Source: Cryptomeria japonica | Taxonomy: Eukaryota > Streptophyta > Pinopsida > Cupressales > Cupressaceae | Assembly: GCF_030272615.1 (NCBI RefSeq) | Contig: NC_081409.1 | Coordinates: 529,166,291 to 529,230,290, forward strand | Direction of reading: 5' to 3' | Length of the DNA: 64,000 bases | In this document: positions 23,615 to 35,821 of the stretch, piece by piece | Position numbering within the stretch: position 1 is the stretch's first letter | Layout of the letters: each line of letters begins with the position of its first letter | The notes under the pieces: model-generated | The model's database searches: none | What the model saw: only the letters and a program-made list of their open reading frames with translations | What the model was told of the DNA's origin: nothing | Translations under genes and position numbers: made by a program

Positions 23615-25635
23615 ACTAGTAGTTGGAGGATGGTGTCTAGGTGCCCCCTACTGATTTGGCCATGGTAGTGGCCCCATAGGGGTGTGTCATGATACGGACC
23701 GCGAGTGACTCTGCGAGGAGCTCTTGCGATCTCTCTCCATCATGATCCCTTGGTATGTGGTTGCCTCTGTCTGTGATGCCACTAGGTCACACTCTACCTT
23801 TCGTAATCTCTCTCGTAGGACCTCAACCTCCATTTGAATAGAGCAAAAAAGTTCCTCGTTTCGTCATGCATTCCTCTGGGATTCGTGTGCTATCTGTGCG
23901 GAACTAGGAACATGTACAGTCACAATAAGGTCTGTCACTGCATTCTAAATTAGAGAATGCCACTCCTAGATGGTATCTGCAAGATAGCATTTTTTCATCA
24001 GTAACATTCTATATCATCAAGTCTAAAGCAAGTAAGATGCATATGTTAATCAGCAATAGGGCACCTTACATGGATATCCCTCTCGCCATTAAGGATCGTG
24101 GACAATGACTACTTGAGACTGGGACTTGCTAGGCTCTTCGCACTCGTACTACCTTTGTATAGTAAGTGTGGGCCAGTAGGGACCAAGATCCCTTATGGGA
24201 TCCTTCTTTGCCTGCACTGGGAGACTCGATGGATCCAGGGCTCTGGTATCCTCCTTGAAGTGATGAACTATACCTGACTCATCCTCGTCCTCCCCATCCT
24301 CATCCTCCTTGTCCTCCTCATCCTCCTCGTCCTCCTCTTCATCTCCATCCCTATCTCCCTCTCCACCTCCCTCTTGCTCCTCTGTGTCATCAGCCTAATC
24401 ATCTGAATCCTCCTTGGATGCATCAGATCCCTCTTCGTCGCCTGACTGTCTCCATGGTTCGGGGTTCCCTCTAGGGAAGTCTATTGGGAAAATGGCTCTA
24501 GGGTATGGTCTCCCCCACCATGTGATGTACCATTGGTGCACGCCTGAATCATCTCTATAATATGTCTCTATGTCCTAATCTGACCCATCTGAATTTGTGA
24601 TGTTGATCTCATCACTAGTAGGCCTAGGAATAGCTCCTAGCCTCGATATCACTTGTAAGTGTCAGATCTATACAGGCACGTCAGTAGGAACACACTTCTT
24701 GAATCCAAACTACCTCTAAACTTGGTCTAAGTAGAAGGGAATGACTATATGGCTATACCATCCCTCTAGTAGACGATTCCTCTATATATTAAACATCTAT
24801 TTGTGTAGCCCTACCCACATGGACATCCTAAAGTCGGGTCTCCATATGATCCCGCCCACTGTCAATCTATGCAAGCTCAACCTCTAATACAGGAGATCAT
24901 TGAATCACCACTCACGAGTAAGAGGATAAGCATATACCCTAGGCCACTTTGGGACTAGCTCTATGGGGGCTCCACCAGGTCTAGTGCAGGTAATATGCTC
25001 AAACATCCACACATGTAGTAGTGTGCATGTCATCGAGCTGCATCCCTATCCAAACACATACTCCCCGAGGTTGTGATAGAGATGCGTAATCATGCTCTGA
25101 CCCCAAGAGTATACTCTCCTATGTCTCTCCATCACTCGTATGGCGTATATGAGTCCTCTATGCATATGTGTGCCAAGCCCATTAGGGAACATGACCAAAG
25201 CAAGGGTCACAATTATGAGTCGCCTCACCAATGGAACCTCGCCAGTATGGTGTAGGAGCCAGCTAACCATAATTCAACCCCTCGTCTCGTTGTGTACCAC
25301 TCTCCCCACAACATATACATTCTCTCATCTGTAATCCTCCTCTGTACGGTCAATGGATATCTAATAGTCTCTCCTCTAATGGGTAGGCACAAAATGTGGT
25401 ATACATCCTCAAGGGTGACCGTCATTTCCCCCACAGGTAGTGAGATTGTCCAGGCATCTGCATCCCACCTCTCCATCAGTGCCATCAACATCATAGAATG
25501 GAATCGAATGGCCGACATGGTCATCGCATCCCACAAGCCCACTGTCAGCCTTGGGATATGCTTCCTAAGGCTCCAAAAGGTGAGACCAACAGTATGCTCA
25601 TGGATGTACGGTAGTGTCTGCAAAATGCAAAGCAC
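23615..25635 (-). pseudogene. E3 antisense plant-mobile-domain (PMD) gene
   Basis: From ATG 25635 the minus strand reads 136 open codons holding the PMD signature: MLMALMERWDADAWTISLP, VGEMTVTLEDVYHILCLP and IRGETI. After a frameshift near 25225-25270 the domain continues (ALVMFPNGLGTHMHRGLIYA, then YSWGQSMITHLYHNL). The next 700 bp are decayed. Then come a Glu/Asp-rich run (24280-24400) and a coiled-coil tail (about 23700-23960, VEVLRERLRKVECDLV). PMD proteins are known from transposons and a few domesticated genes. Antisense extra genes between pol and the 3' LTR are known in Tat elements; their role is unclear. Confidence 0.75.
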
Positions 25636-26608
25636 TCTATAATCAGTAATTGATCAATCATCTATCATCATCTAATCAATGCAATCAGTCTATCATTTCT
25701 AGTATTCATCACTTGATCCTGTGTTGCCGTTGGTCGCCCCGAACAGGGACTAGGGTGCCCTACTGAGACCATGGCACCATACTGGGACCATGGCACCCCC
25801 TTGGGACCATGGCGCCCTAGGAGGACTAGGGCACCCTAGGACCCCCAGGTGTCCAAAGGGAGGGCCCCGGCCTAGACTAGGTGATGAGATCATCACTTCT
25901 GAAAATTATGAAAACATGGAAAAGTCAAATAGAGTCAAGGGATGGTCAACTGACCTCGTCAAGTGGTCGGTGGACGAGTATGGACTGGCACAGGATCTCC
26001 ATCCACGTAGGTCACTCAGGTCGGTGTTGAGGCATGATAGCTTATACATGGGCTCCTCTGTAGTGAATAGTACCAACAAGTTAGAAAGTGACAAATGAAG
26101 GTGTCACTTTCATATCTATGTGTTATGCACTTTTTGACTTTATGTTTTTAAGTTAAAACCCTAATTTTTGCACCTTTTCTTCAATCTATCATATCTTGAG
26201 CTAGGAAGCTCTAATTATCGCACCGTCGATGGCGTTGGAATTGTGAGTTTGCCCTCTCGCTCCGAGTTAGTTCCCTAATGTGCTTAGATAAGTAATCAAT
26301 CCTTGTTGTGAACTTGCTTCATGACAATATTTATCACAATTTGCCATGGAAAACATGATACCTGTTTCACCTCACTAATAAGAAAGTTGAAATAGGGGGT
26401 CATATAGCTACCTGCAAATTTCATCACCTTCCTTAGTAAGCATTAGGTGATTTTGTGATCTAACATGTGGTTTTGTAGGGTGTGGTTCCTAACTGTGTAC
26501 TGCAAATACCGATGGGGGCTTCATTCACCAACTTATGGATATATCCTCTTTCAAATGATGTTTACTTTTATGTACTTTAGCTTGCATATGCACGTAGTGT
26601 CATATGAC
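25636..26608. promoter_or_regulatory. 5' flank of the antisense gene and E3 3' untranslated region
   Basis: No gene. At about 25745-25850 there are five or more GGCACC/GGACCATGGCACC-type boxes in tandem, which also occur in the LTRs of E3 and in the E5 LTR. The rest is AT-rich. This stretch lies where the promoter of the antisense gene should be, so the boxes may be regulatory; that is inference. Confidence 0.5.
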
Positions 26609-26612
26609 TGCT

Positions 26613-26627
26613 AAAGTGGGGGCCAAA
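26613..26627 (+). other. E3 polypurine tract
   Basis: AAAGTGGGGGCCAAA directly precedes the TGTAG start of the 3' LTR. It would prime plus-strand DNA synthesis. Confidence 0.85.
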
Positions 26628-27355
26628 TGTAGTGTCATAAATTGTACACCCTTGCTAGGGTGGTACAATTTCACACTTAGAATAGCACCCGCCTTAGTGT
26701 GTCTTGCATCTTGCATTTCTCATTCCCCTTTAAGCATTTAATTAAATCTAAGGTCATGTCTCATCAATTTACACATTACAAAGTTGGGCCCTTTACCCTA
26801 AGTGTGCCCCTTTTCATTTTATTCCTCCAATGAATCATTTAATCATAAACCCTAATTATGTCTTATTTCAACCGTTTAGGCCCAATTTCGCATATCAAAA
26901 CATATCAAAATTGGCTGTAACTTTGGGATGCACTCTAATATCATCATATCTAATGACCCTGAAATTTTGGTGAAAAGTTGGTTGGACCGTGGCGGGAATG
27001 CACATGGCCAGCGACTTTTTCCCTGAAATTTTGAGAGCACAATCCTATGATATAATAATGCTTAATCCCCAAATATCAGCGGGAAATTCAAATCCTAGGT
27101 CAGCCTAAACATGAAATTAAGATCTAGGGTTTCTTACTTAAGAGCTCTCTTTCTTCATTTGAAGGGGTCTTCTTATAAGAATCTAAGAGCATGGTTTTTG
27201 GAGTATTAGAGCCTTCTTTGCAGTGAAAGAGCAGATCTTTGAAGTCCTCAACAACATTCAACATTCATCCATCAAACATCATTTTATAAATTGGGGGCTT
27301 TTGAAGATATAGAAGAACATTAGGAGATCACCAACTGACAATTGGCTTGTACCTC
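26628..27355 (+). repeat. E3 3' LTR, first part
   Basis: Matches the E3 5' LTR from its first base up to CTTGTACCTC, where the copia insertion begins. The last five bases, ACCTC (27351-27355), are the left target-site duplication. Confidence 0.92.
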
Positions 27356-28738
27356 TGATGGTATGATAAAAGAATAAGTATCCGGTCAACTACTGAGAGG
27401 GGGGGTGAATCAGTAGATTAAAAAACCAATACAAACTTCACCAATCTCAAAAATCAATCTCTCAAAGTAAACTTAGAACTATCAATGTAATACCACTGTC
27501 AAGATAAAAACTCATAAGATAAACCGGTTGACTATTACAACAAATTAAGAGTAAACAACTTCAAACTCATAAACATCCAAATTCTTTTTCATATGTCAAC
27601 AGACTTCATTTCTCAATGCTTTTGGTTATCATAACTTATCAAAGTAGTTAAGTAAATCAACCATAAGAACATAACCACAAAAACATTCACCACTTGACAC
27701 AAATATTTTTGACATGGAAACCCAAATGGGAAAAACCACGATGAGATGAGACTCACAAGATAACTATCTAAACTCTTCTGAAGTTTGCCCTGTTAGGAGC
27801 CTAGCATGTTAAAGTTTTACAAAAGTCCTGTTAAGAACTCATCCTATTAGGAACCACCCGGTTAAGGGAATGACTACAATGCCTTGTTAGAAGAAATACC
27901 CTCTAAAAAGTAACCTTGGTAGAGGATTTGAAAATCCAAGCTAATGGATCACCTTGTTAGAGGATTTGAATAGTACCAAGCTTGTTAGAGATTACCCAGT
28001 TAGGGGATTTCAATTCTGCTATAATTGTTAGAAAACAACAAGAGTTTGCTGATCTGTTTGAATAGCACTAAACTTGCTTGATCAGATCATGCTCCTATCT
28101 GCCTTTACTCAAACTATAGATACATCATTTGGTTTGACAACCACACAGTCAACTGATCTATGCCAACTCTCAAAATAAACAACTTCATCGACCCTATAAA
28201 CAAATCAATTAGGTTGGTAACACAACAAAAACCTAATTCTCATAGAGATTACAAACAAGTTAGTTGAAGTATGACTATTAGATTACATAGAAATCTCTAC
28301 ACATCAATCAAGAAAACCTTAATCGCTCCTTGATCACCACTTCATCGAACTTAGTAACTCATCATGCGCTTTGCATTATATGCAATATACTTGATCATTC
28401 CCTAAACAAAAACCATTACAACAATTTGCCAAAATCACTTGAAATTATCTTCGTACAATAATCATACATGTCATAATAATTGCCGCTCATCATTAGATCA
28501 TAAACCAATATAACCAATTTACCAAACTTAATCGGTTAGGGTTTATAAAAAAAAATAGGTAGGGTTTACTGGTTACTGGTTTAACTCTCCAATATATTGT
28601 AATACCGGTTCACTCCACAAATTTCTCCTACTGGTTACAAAACAACATTACAACAATATCAACAATATTATTACCAATTAATTGACATCAATGATAACAT
28701 AACATATCATTAATGCAATCTTCATGCAAATACCAACA
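27356..28738 (-). repeat. Copia-1 3' LTR
   Basis: 1383 bp, TGATGGTATGAT to AATACCAACA, near-identical to 34422-35821. The plus-strand ATCTCCCCCTTT that follows (28739-28750) is the complement of the polypurine tract. Confidence 0.93.
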
Positions 28739-29090
28739 ATCTCCCCCTTTGGCATTGATGGCAATACAAATATCAATACCATTGATTGATACTATGATTG
28801 TGAATAGGAATCTTGGTTTACATTACCAAGTATTCACCATGCTCTCCATGTCTTCAGCTTGTCACTGGTTCTTCTTCCCATAATCACATAATTCTTCTCC
28901 CCCTTTGACATCAATGCTAAATTGAAAGTATAACATGTAATGTCAAATTTCACTGTGAAACATCAACAACCTACAACTTGATGCTCCCCCTGTGGAATAA
29001 CTCCACTTCTACACCAATCCGTCTGTAAAATTCTACAAGTAGCTCCAGGACTGATGTAATCTACATCATGCTTAACTGACCTCATGAAGG
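28739..29090 (-). other. Copia-1 polypurine tract and 3' untranslated region
   Basis: Minus-strand AAAGGGGGAGAT at 28739-28750 abuts the 3' LTR. A second similar run (TTCTCCCCCTTTGAC) lies near 28900. No coding frame is supported here. Confidence 0.75.
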
Positions 29091-29095
29091 GGTAC

Positions 29096-30264
29096 TGATG
29101 AATACTAAGAGGGGGGGGGGTGAATTCGTATGCCAAAAATCACTGTATTTAAACACTTTACTAGACTACCAGTAGACCGTTAAAACAGTTTAGCAGACAA
29201 ACCAGTTAGCACACATGCAAACCAAATAGCAAATAATGCATTCACCCATAGAAGCACAAACACCATAACACAAGAGATTTTGACATGGAAAGCCAAATGG
29301 GAAAAACCACGGTGAGATGGAACTCACAAGTAACTATCTGCAGAATAAGAACCAGACCAATTAAGGTCATACAATGTTCTTTACTAGAACAAATCCTGTT
29401 AGGAATCTCAATCTCTGTTAGGAGATAAGTCTGATTAAAGACTACCTTGCTAGAGGATTTTAGATCCATAGATGTGAACCACCTTGTTAGAGGATTTACA
29501 AAAGGCTTTTGGGCCTACCTAGTTAAGGGCTTCAGACTTGTCAAAGTTGTGAGTAATCAACAAGTGAGTGATCTAGCAAATAGCACAGATTGCTTGGTTA
29601 GATCCTTGATAGCTTGTTCCTAATGCATTCCAACATTACTTCAGTCTTCAACACATTCACACTCTGCCTCTTCTCACAGACCTAAACTTCTCTTCTATGA
29701 TCGCACTTACAAAAATTATTCAACCACCTTAAACCCTAGGAACAACATAAAACCCTAGACATAATGTCCTTATAAAGGAATCTGATTTCATGTCGGTCCA
29801 ATAGGATTACATTATAATTTCTTAGGTTCAATGCATCTAGACATATTCTGTAACATGACACAAAAAGCACCGCCAAAGTGTTGGCATCGCCAAACAATCA
29901 GTGGATGGTAACTCATCACAAAATTCCAGTTGGTAACTCATCACAGAGTATTACCGGTTCATACAAAATACCGGTTTAAGCAAAATACCGGTTGCCAGTT
30001 TGACAAAATGAAGACTGGGAAATATGAGTTGTGCTGCTTCGTTCCTTCATACCGCTTGAGATCCTCGAACCACTTGGGGTCTTCATACCGCTTCAGATCG
30101 GTAAACACTTTTTGCAAAACATCAATAATCTAAAGACTATAATACATCATACCGGTTGGAACAAATACCGGTTGAGCTTTAACTCATACATACAAAAAGT
30201 GATCTCAAAGCAAGTGTGTGTCCATCAATGACAATCACAACATCAATCATAAAAAATGCCAACA
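29096..30264 (-). repeat. Solo LTR nested in copia-1
   Basis: 1169 bp from TGATGAATACTAAG to AATGCCAACA, flanked by the 5-bp duplication GGTAC (29091-29095 and 30265-30269). The copia-1 sequence continues on both sides, so the insertion is complete and has no internal region. It is a solo LTR of a related copia family, left after LTR-LTR recombination. It has the same G-run with TGAAT near its start, and the GGGAAAAACCACGG box. Confidence 0.92.
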
Positions 30265-30269
30265 GGTAC

Positions 30270-31703
30270 AACCCCTAGCTAACTTCTAAGATACTAAAAA
30301 ATAATCTTAGGCAGAGGTTTAGTAAAGATATCTGCAAGCTACTCCTTGGTAGAAACATGTTCCAAGATCACATCTTTACTCTGTACTTTTTCCCTTAAGA
30401 AATGATACTTCAATTCAATATGCTTGGTTTGTGCGTGCAATATAGGGTTCTTGGAAATATTTATGGCACTTGTATTATCAAATAAGATCTTTATAGGTTC
30501 TAAAATATTCATCTTAAAACCTTCCAAAATGTGCCTCATCTAGATAGCCCGAGTACAATTCATGTAAGCTACAACATACTCAGCTTCAGCAGTAGATTGT
30601 GAAGTACAACTCTACTTCTTACTACTCCATGAAACAAGTCTTCCTCCAAGAAAAAATGCTCCACCGGTTGTGCTTTTCCAGTCATCAACATTTCCTGCCC
30701 AATCTGCATCTATGTACACCTTCAAGTCAAAATTTCCCCATATGGATACCATAATCCATAGTCAACAGTACCTTTCAAATATCTAAAAATCCTTTAAGTT
30801 GCTATCAGATGTGTTTCCTTAGGATTCTTCTGGAATCTAGCAACTATGCCGTCTGCATGAGCTATGTATGGTCTGCTATGAACAACATAGTGCAATTTTC
30901 CAATCATTGACTTGTATTCCTTCTCATCAATAGCTATGGATTCATCTTTCTTAGACAACTTACAACTTGTAACCATTGGTGTCCCAACTGGTTTACAGTC
31001 ACTCATGCCAAATGTCTTCAAGACCTCTTTCACATACTTAGACTGTGTGATGAAAATACCATTCTTCATTTGTTGTATTTGCAAGCCTATGAAATTTTTT
31101 ATTTCTCCCACTAAAGACATTTCAAACTCATTTTTTATTTCATCTGTAAAACTATTTCTCATGTGATCATTACCTCCAAATATGATATCATCTACAAATA
31201 CTTTGTTGACCATTATTTTATCTCCTTCAGATTTGAGATATATGTTACTATCATCATCAGTTCTCAGAAAGCCTATCTTCATCAGATGTGTATGAATCCT
31301 TTCAGACTATGCTCTCGGTGCCTACTTTAATCCATATAAAGCCTTATGCAATCTGCATACCATGTCTTTCTCATTAGTCAAAGCATAACCATTTGGCTGC
31401 TCAATGTATACTTCTTCTTTCCAGTATCCCATTCAAAAATGCTGACTTAACATCCATCTGGTATCCCTTGAATTTCTTGTGTGCTGCAAATTCAAGTAAA
31501 GTTATGACACATTCTAGTCTTGCCACTGGTGCAAAAGTCTCACCATAATCTTCTCCTTCCTCTTGTGCATAACCTTTGCAAACCAACCTAGCTTTGTTGT
31601 GAACTACAACACCATCTTCATTCAATTTGTTCCTAAATACCCACTTAGTACATATCACATTTTTATTTACTGGTCGGGGTACTAGGGTCCATGTGTTCTT
31701 CAT
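30270..31703 (-). pseudogene. Copia-1 reverse transcriptase and RNase H
   Basis: RT begins with [20 protein letters not shown] and [20 protein letters not shown], then [12 protein letters not shown] and, in a new frame, FVDDIIFGG at about 31184-31198. RNase H is partly out of frame (30540-30790) and ends with LFDNTSAINISKNPILHAQT and HIELKYHFLREKVQ. Breaks: a frameshift at 31283-31400 and stops near 30793 and 30540. The nested solo LTR begins just past the RNase H end. It would copy element RNA, but no full frame survives. Confidence 0.9.
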
Positions 31704-33384
31704 CTTAATTTAATCTAGTTCCTCCTCCGTAGCTTTAACCCAATGATCATCGCCAAATGCTTCCTTAGCAGTTCTTGGTTCAATAGTGGAGATCATGCAA
31801 GAATCCTCTCTGATTCTTCTTCTGGTTAGTACTCTACCATCCTTATCCCTAATAATCTGTTTAGGATTGTGATTCAGTCTCACATATCTTGGAACAATAT
31901 GATCATTATCTTCAGGTTTAGCTTCATCATCATCATCTTCTTCTGAATTTATCTGTTCCGGTTGAACTGGTACATCAGTATTTGCTTTGCCAGTTTCAGA
32001 TTTCATAGTTTCTGGTTCCAAAAACAAAATGCAAGGATTTTCATCCGTTTTCTCCAAATTGGTTTCCTCAGAGACTTTAGGATATTCATCCACTCGAACA
32101 TTAGCACTCAATAATTCTCTGTGTCCAGTTATTAAAACACTTGTAGGCCTTACTCTTGGTGGAATAGATAAGAAATATACCTTCATCACTTTTAGCTTCA
32201 AATTTGCGAATATAATCACCTCTCTTAATAAAACATTTGCTTCCAAATATCTTGAAATAACTAACATCAGGTGATCTTCCATACCAATATTCATAAGGAG
32301 TCTTGTCCTTACCTCTTTTTACCAGAATCCGGTTCATAGTGTAGACAGCTCTACTGACAGATTCTCTCCAGAAAGTTTTCTCTACACCTCCTTGTATCAA
32401 CATCGTCCTAACAACTTCAATGACTGACCGGTTGTTTCTCTCTGCGATACCATTCTGTTGTGGTGTTCTCGGTGTAGAAAGATGCCGTTTGATACCATTT
32501 TCTTCACAATATCTAGTGAATTCCTCAGAAGTAAATTCATCGCCTTGATTTGTCCTCAGACACTTTATCTTCTTACTGGTCTCCTTCTCAGCTAAGGCCC
32601 CGAATGCCTTGAACTTACTTAAAGATTCAGTCTTATCCTTCAAGAATGTGACCCACATCATCCTTGAGAAATCATTAGTGAAGATCATAAAATATATGTC
32701 ACCTTGAATACTTTTTGTCCTTATTGGTCCACAAAGATCTGTATGAACCAAATCTAACAAATGTTCCGCTAAAAAAGATTTGCTCTTGAAAGTTGAGGAT
32801 GTCATCTTTCCCAACTGACATTCTTTACATAGAGCATTAACCAGCTTGTCCAACTGAGGAAAACCTCTCACTGTCTTGGACTCACTCACTTTAACAATGT
32901 TATCAAATTTTATATGACAAAATCTCCTATGCCAAAGCCAACTATCATCTATCTTTGTAATTAAATAGTTGCTGACTTTAGGATTAAGGTGAAAAAAGTT
33001 ACCTTTAGTTTGCTTCCCAGTTGCAATAAATTCACCTTTGCTGCCATAGATTTTGCACATAGGATTCTTAAACTCCAATGGGTATCCTTTTTCATTGAGT
33101 TGTGCCACACTCAAAAGATTGTGCTCTAAACCTTCAACCTAGTAGACATCATCTACATTGCTCTTTCTATTAAGAGAAATAGTTCCTTTACCTTTAACCA
33201 TGTAGGGTGAGTCATTACCGAATCTTACAACTCCACCATCAAATTCCTTCAAAGAAAGAAATTTGCTCCGATCACCGGTCATGTGATGTGAACAACCACT
33301 ATCAATGATCCAATCATCAGAGTTATCCATCCTAGATACTAATGCCTTCTGGTCTGATATCTCTTCTTTAATGGCTACAAACAC
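31704..33384 (-). pseudogene. Copia-1 protease and integrase
   Basis: The protease loop DDWIIDSGCSHHMTGDRSKF lies near 33310. GAG-pre-integrase follows (WLWHRRFCHIKFDNIVK, CKECQLGK). Integrase core: first Asp in HTDLCGP, Glu in PQQNGIAERNN. The second catalytic position, in LRTNQGDEF at about 32548-32550, reads Asn where Asp is expected, with the DD35E spacing otherwise kept. A 337-codon open stretch covers most of this (32101-33114); a frameshift near 32200 leads into a Glu/Asp-rich linker (31710-32200) before RT. Confidence 0.9.
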
Positions 33385-33489
33385 AATATCTTGATTAGCA
33401 TCACCATCAGATTCTTCATCAGTGATACCACCATCAACAACAATAAGACAATCTCTTTTGCCTTTACCATTATACTTCTTGAATTTCTC

Positions 33490-34351
33490 TCATTTTTGCT
33501 CATTATCACCATTAGGACAGTTAGCAGGTATGTGTTCAATCTTGTTGCATGCAAAACATTTCAAAGGTGATTTACCTCTATATTTACCTGTACCTCTAGG
33601 CAACCACTTGGCGAACAATGCTTCAAGCTCAACTAAACTATCTTCATCATCAGCTTCTCTGCTGGATCTAAATTCATAACTGTGACTGGCATCTCTACTT
33701 TTCCTCATAGATGGGTTAGAAACAGAAGCTCTAAATGCAGATTCATATTTCTGTACACTACCATCATAACCATTTAATTCAAAAGAAGTAAGCTTGCCAA
33801 TGATGGAGTCAAGAGTTACGTTAGTTTTGTCAATGGACTTTAACTCCTGAAACGCTGCAACTCGGATAGTGTAGACCGGTAGCAGGGTTCTTAGTACCTT
33901 ACTGGTCATTGTGGCATCTTCCACTTTACCTCCTGCACTCTTAATTTCACCAACTATCTCTTTTATCCTTTGACCATATTGCTGGATATTCTCACCTTCA
34001 GCCATCCGCATGTCATCAAACTTTCTTCTTAGACTCTCTTCTTTAGAAATCTTAACATGTTCATCACCACTATAAATCTCTTCAATTTTTTTCTATACCT
34101 CATATGCATTCTCTAGACCATGAACATCTACATACTCCACATTAGACAAAGAACATATAATAGCCTCTAATGCTTGATGATTTTCTTGTTGCTCTTTCTT
34201 TTGATCATCAGTCAACATCCCAGTAGGTGCGACATATTTAGTATTGACATGTTCTCAATACTGGCTTCCCAAATGTGACATAAATTTTCATTATGTCACT
34301 CCATATCCTATAGTTCTCTCTATTAAACTCCGGACCTTCCTTCTTCATCAT
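33490..34351 (-). pseudogene. Copia-1 gag
   Basis: Two ATGs at 34351-34346 start a frame reading FNRENYRIWSDIMKIYVTFG, the N-terminus of copia Gag. After breaks at about 34012-34260 the main part is open (33490-34011): MRMAEGENIQQYGQRIKEIV, a conserved capsid stretch, then the zinc knuckle CFACNKIEHIPANC near 33530-33560. Gag packages the RNA; the knuckle has the full CCHC pattern. Confidence 0.87.
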
Positions 34352-34407
34352 GATCTGCAAGATCTTTACCTCAAGTTGTTAGGCTTAGACCTTAGAGGCC
34401 CTGATAT

Positions 34408-34419
34408 TATTTGATACCA
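34408..34419 (-). other. Copia-1 primer-binding site
   Basis: Minus-strand TGGTATCAAATA starts 2 bp from the 5' LTR. It pairs with initiator tRNA-Met over at least eight bases. Confidence 0.82.
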
Positions 34420-34421
34420 AT

Positions 34422-35821
34422 TGATGGTATGATGAAAGAATAAGTATCTGGTAACTACTGAGAGGGGGCGGGGGGTGAATCAGTAGATAGAAAAATTGAT
34501 ACAAATTTCACCAATCTCAAAAATCAATCTCTCAAAGTAAACTTAGAACTATCAATGTAATACCACTGTCAACATAAAAAATCATAGGATAAATTGGTTG
34601 ACTATTACAACAAATTAACAGTAAACAACTTCAAACTCATAAACATCCAAATGCTTTTTCATATGTCAATAGACTTAATTTCTCAATGCTTCCAGTTATC
34701 ATAACTTATCAAAGTAGTTAAGTAGTCAAGTAAATCAACCATAATAACATAACCACAAAAACATTCACCACTTGAAAGAAATATTTTTGACGTGGAAACC
34801 CAAATGGGAAAAACCATGATGAGATGAGACTCACAAGATAACTATCTGAACTCTTCTGAAGTTCGTCCTGTCAAAAGCCTGGCCTGTTAAAGCTTTACAA
34901 AAGTCCTTTTAAGAACTCATCCTATTAGGAACCACCTGGTTAAGGGATTGACTACAATGCCTTGTTAGAAGCAATACCCTGTAAGGAGTAACCTCGGTAG
35001 AGGATTTGAAAATCCAAGCTAATGGATCACCTTGTTAGAGGATTTGAATAGTACCAAGCTTGTTAGACCTTACCCGGTTAGGGGATTTCAATTCTGTTGT
35101 AATTGTTAGAAAACAATAGAAGTTTGCTGATCTATCTGAATAGCACTACACTTGCTTGATCAGATCCTATTCATGCTCCTATCTTCCTTTACTCAAACTG
35201 TAGATACTTCATCCTGTTCGGCAACCAAACACTCAACTGATCTTTGCCAACTCTCAAAATAAACAACTTCATCGACGTTATAAACAAATCAATTAGGTTG
35301 GTAACACAACAAAAGCCTAATTCTCATAGAGATTACAAACAAGTCAGTTCAAGTATGGCCATTAGATTACATAGCAATCTCTGCACATCAATCAAGAAAA
35401 CCTTGATCGCTCCTTGATCACTGCTTCATCGAACTTAGTAACTCATCACGTGCTTTGCATTATATGCAATATACTTGCTCATTCCCTAGACAAAACCGTT
35501 ACAACAATTCGCCAAAATCACTTGAAATTGTCTTCATAAAATAATCATATGTGTCATAATCATTGTCACTCATCATCAGATCATAAACCAATATAGCCAA
35601 TTCACAAAACTTAATCGGTTAGGGTTTATCAAAAACAATAGGTAGGGTTTACTGGTTATCGGATCAACTCTCCAATATATAGAAATACCCTTTCACTCCA
35701 CAAATTCCTCCTACCGGGTACAAAACAATATTACAACAATATCAACAATATCATTACCGGTTAATTGACATCAATGACAACTTAGCATATCATTAATGCA
35801 ATCTTCATGCAAATGCCAACG
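34422..35821 (-). repeat. Copia-1 5' LTR
   Basis: 1400 bp, TGATGGTATGATGAAAG to GCCAACG; the terminal A expected for TG...CA has become G. ACCTC follows at 35822-35826. Confidence 0.92.

Larger units (their letters stand above)
27356..35821 (-). mobile_element. Copia-1: SIRE-like Ty1/copia element inserted in the E3 3' LTR
   Basis: 8466 bp, minus strand, with two LTRs, a primer site, gag, protease, integrase, RT and RNase H in copia order (integrase before RT). ACCTC lies on both sides (27351-27355 and 35822-35826), and the E3 LTR sequence resumes exactly after it. The FVDDIIFG RT box and the integrase style suggest the SIRE branch; that placement is inference. A solo LTR is nested at 29096-30264. 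Confidence 0.94.

Noticed and set aside
25292-25642. 116-aa plus-strand frame over the PMD region
   Set aside because: Shadow of the antisense PMD frame, which has the recognisable signature.
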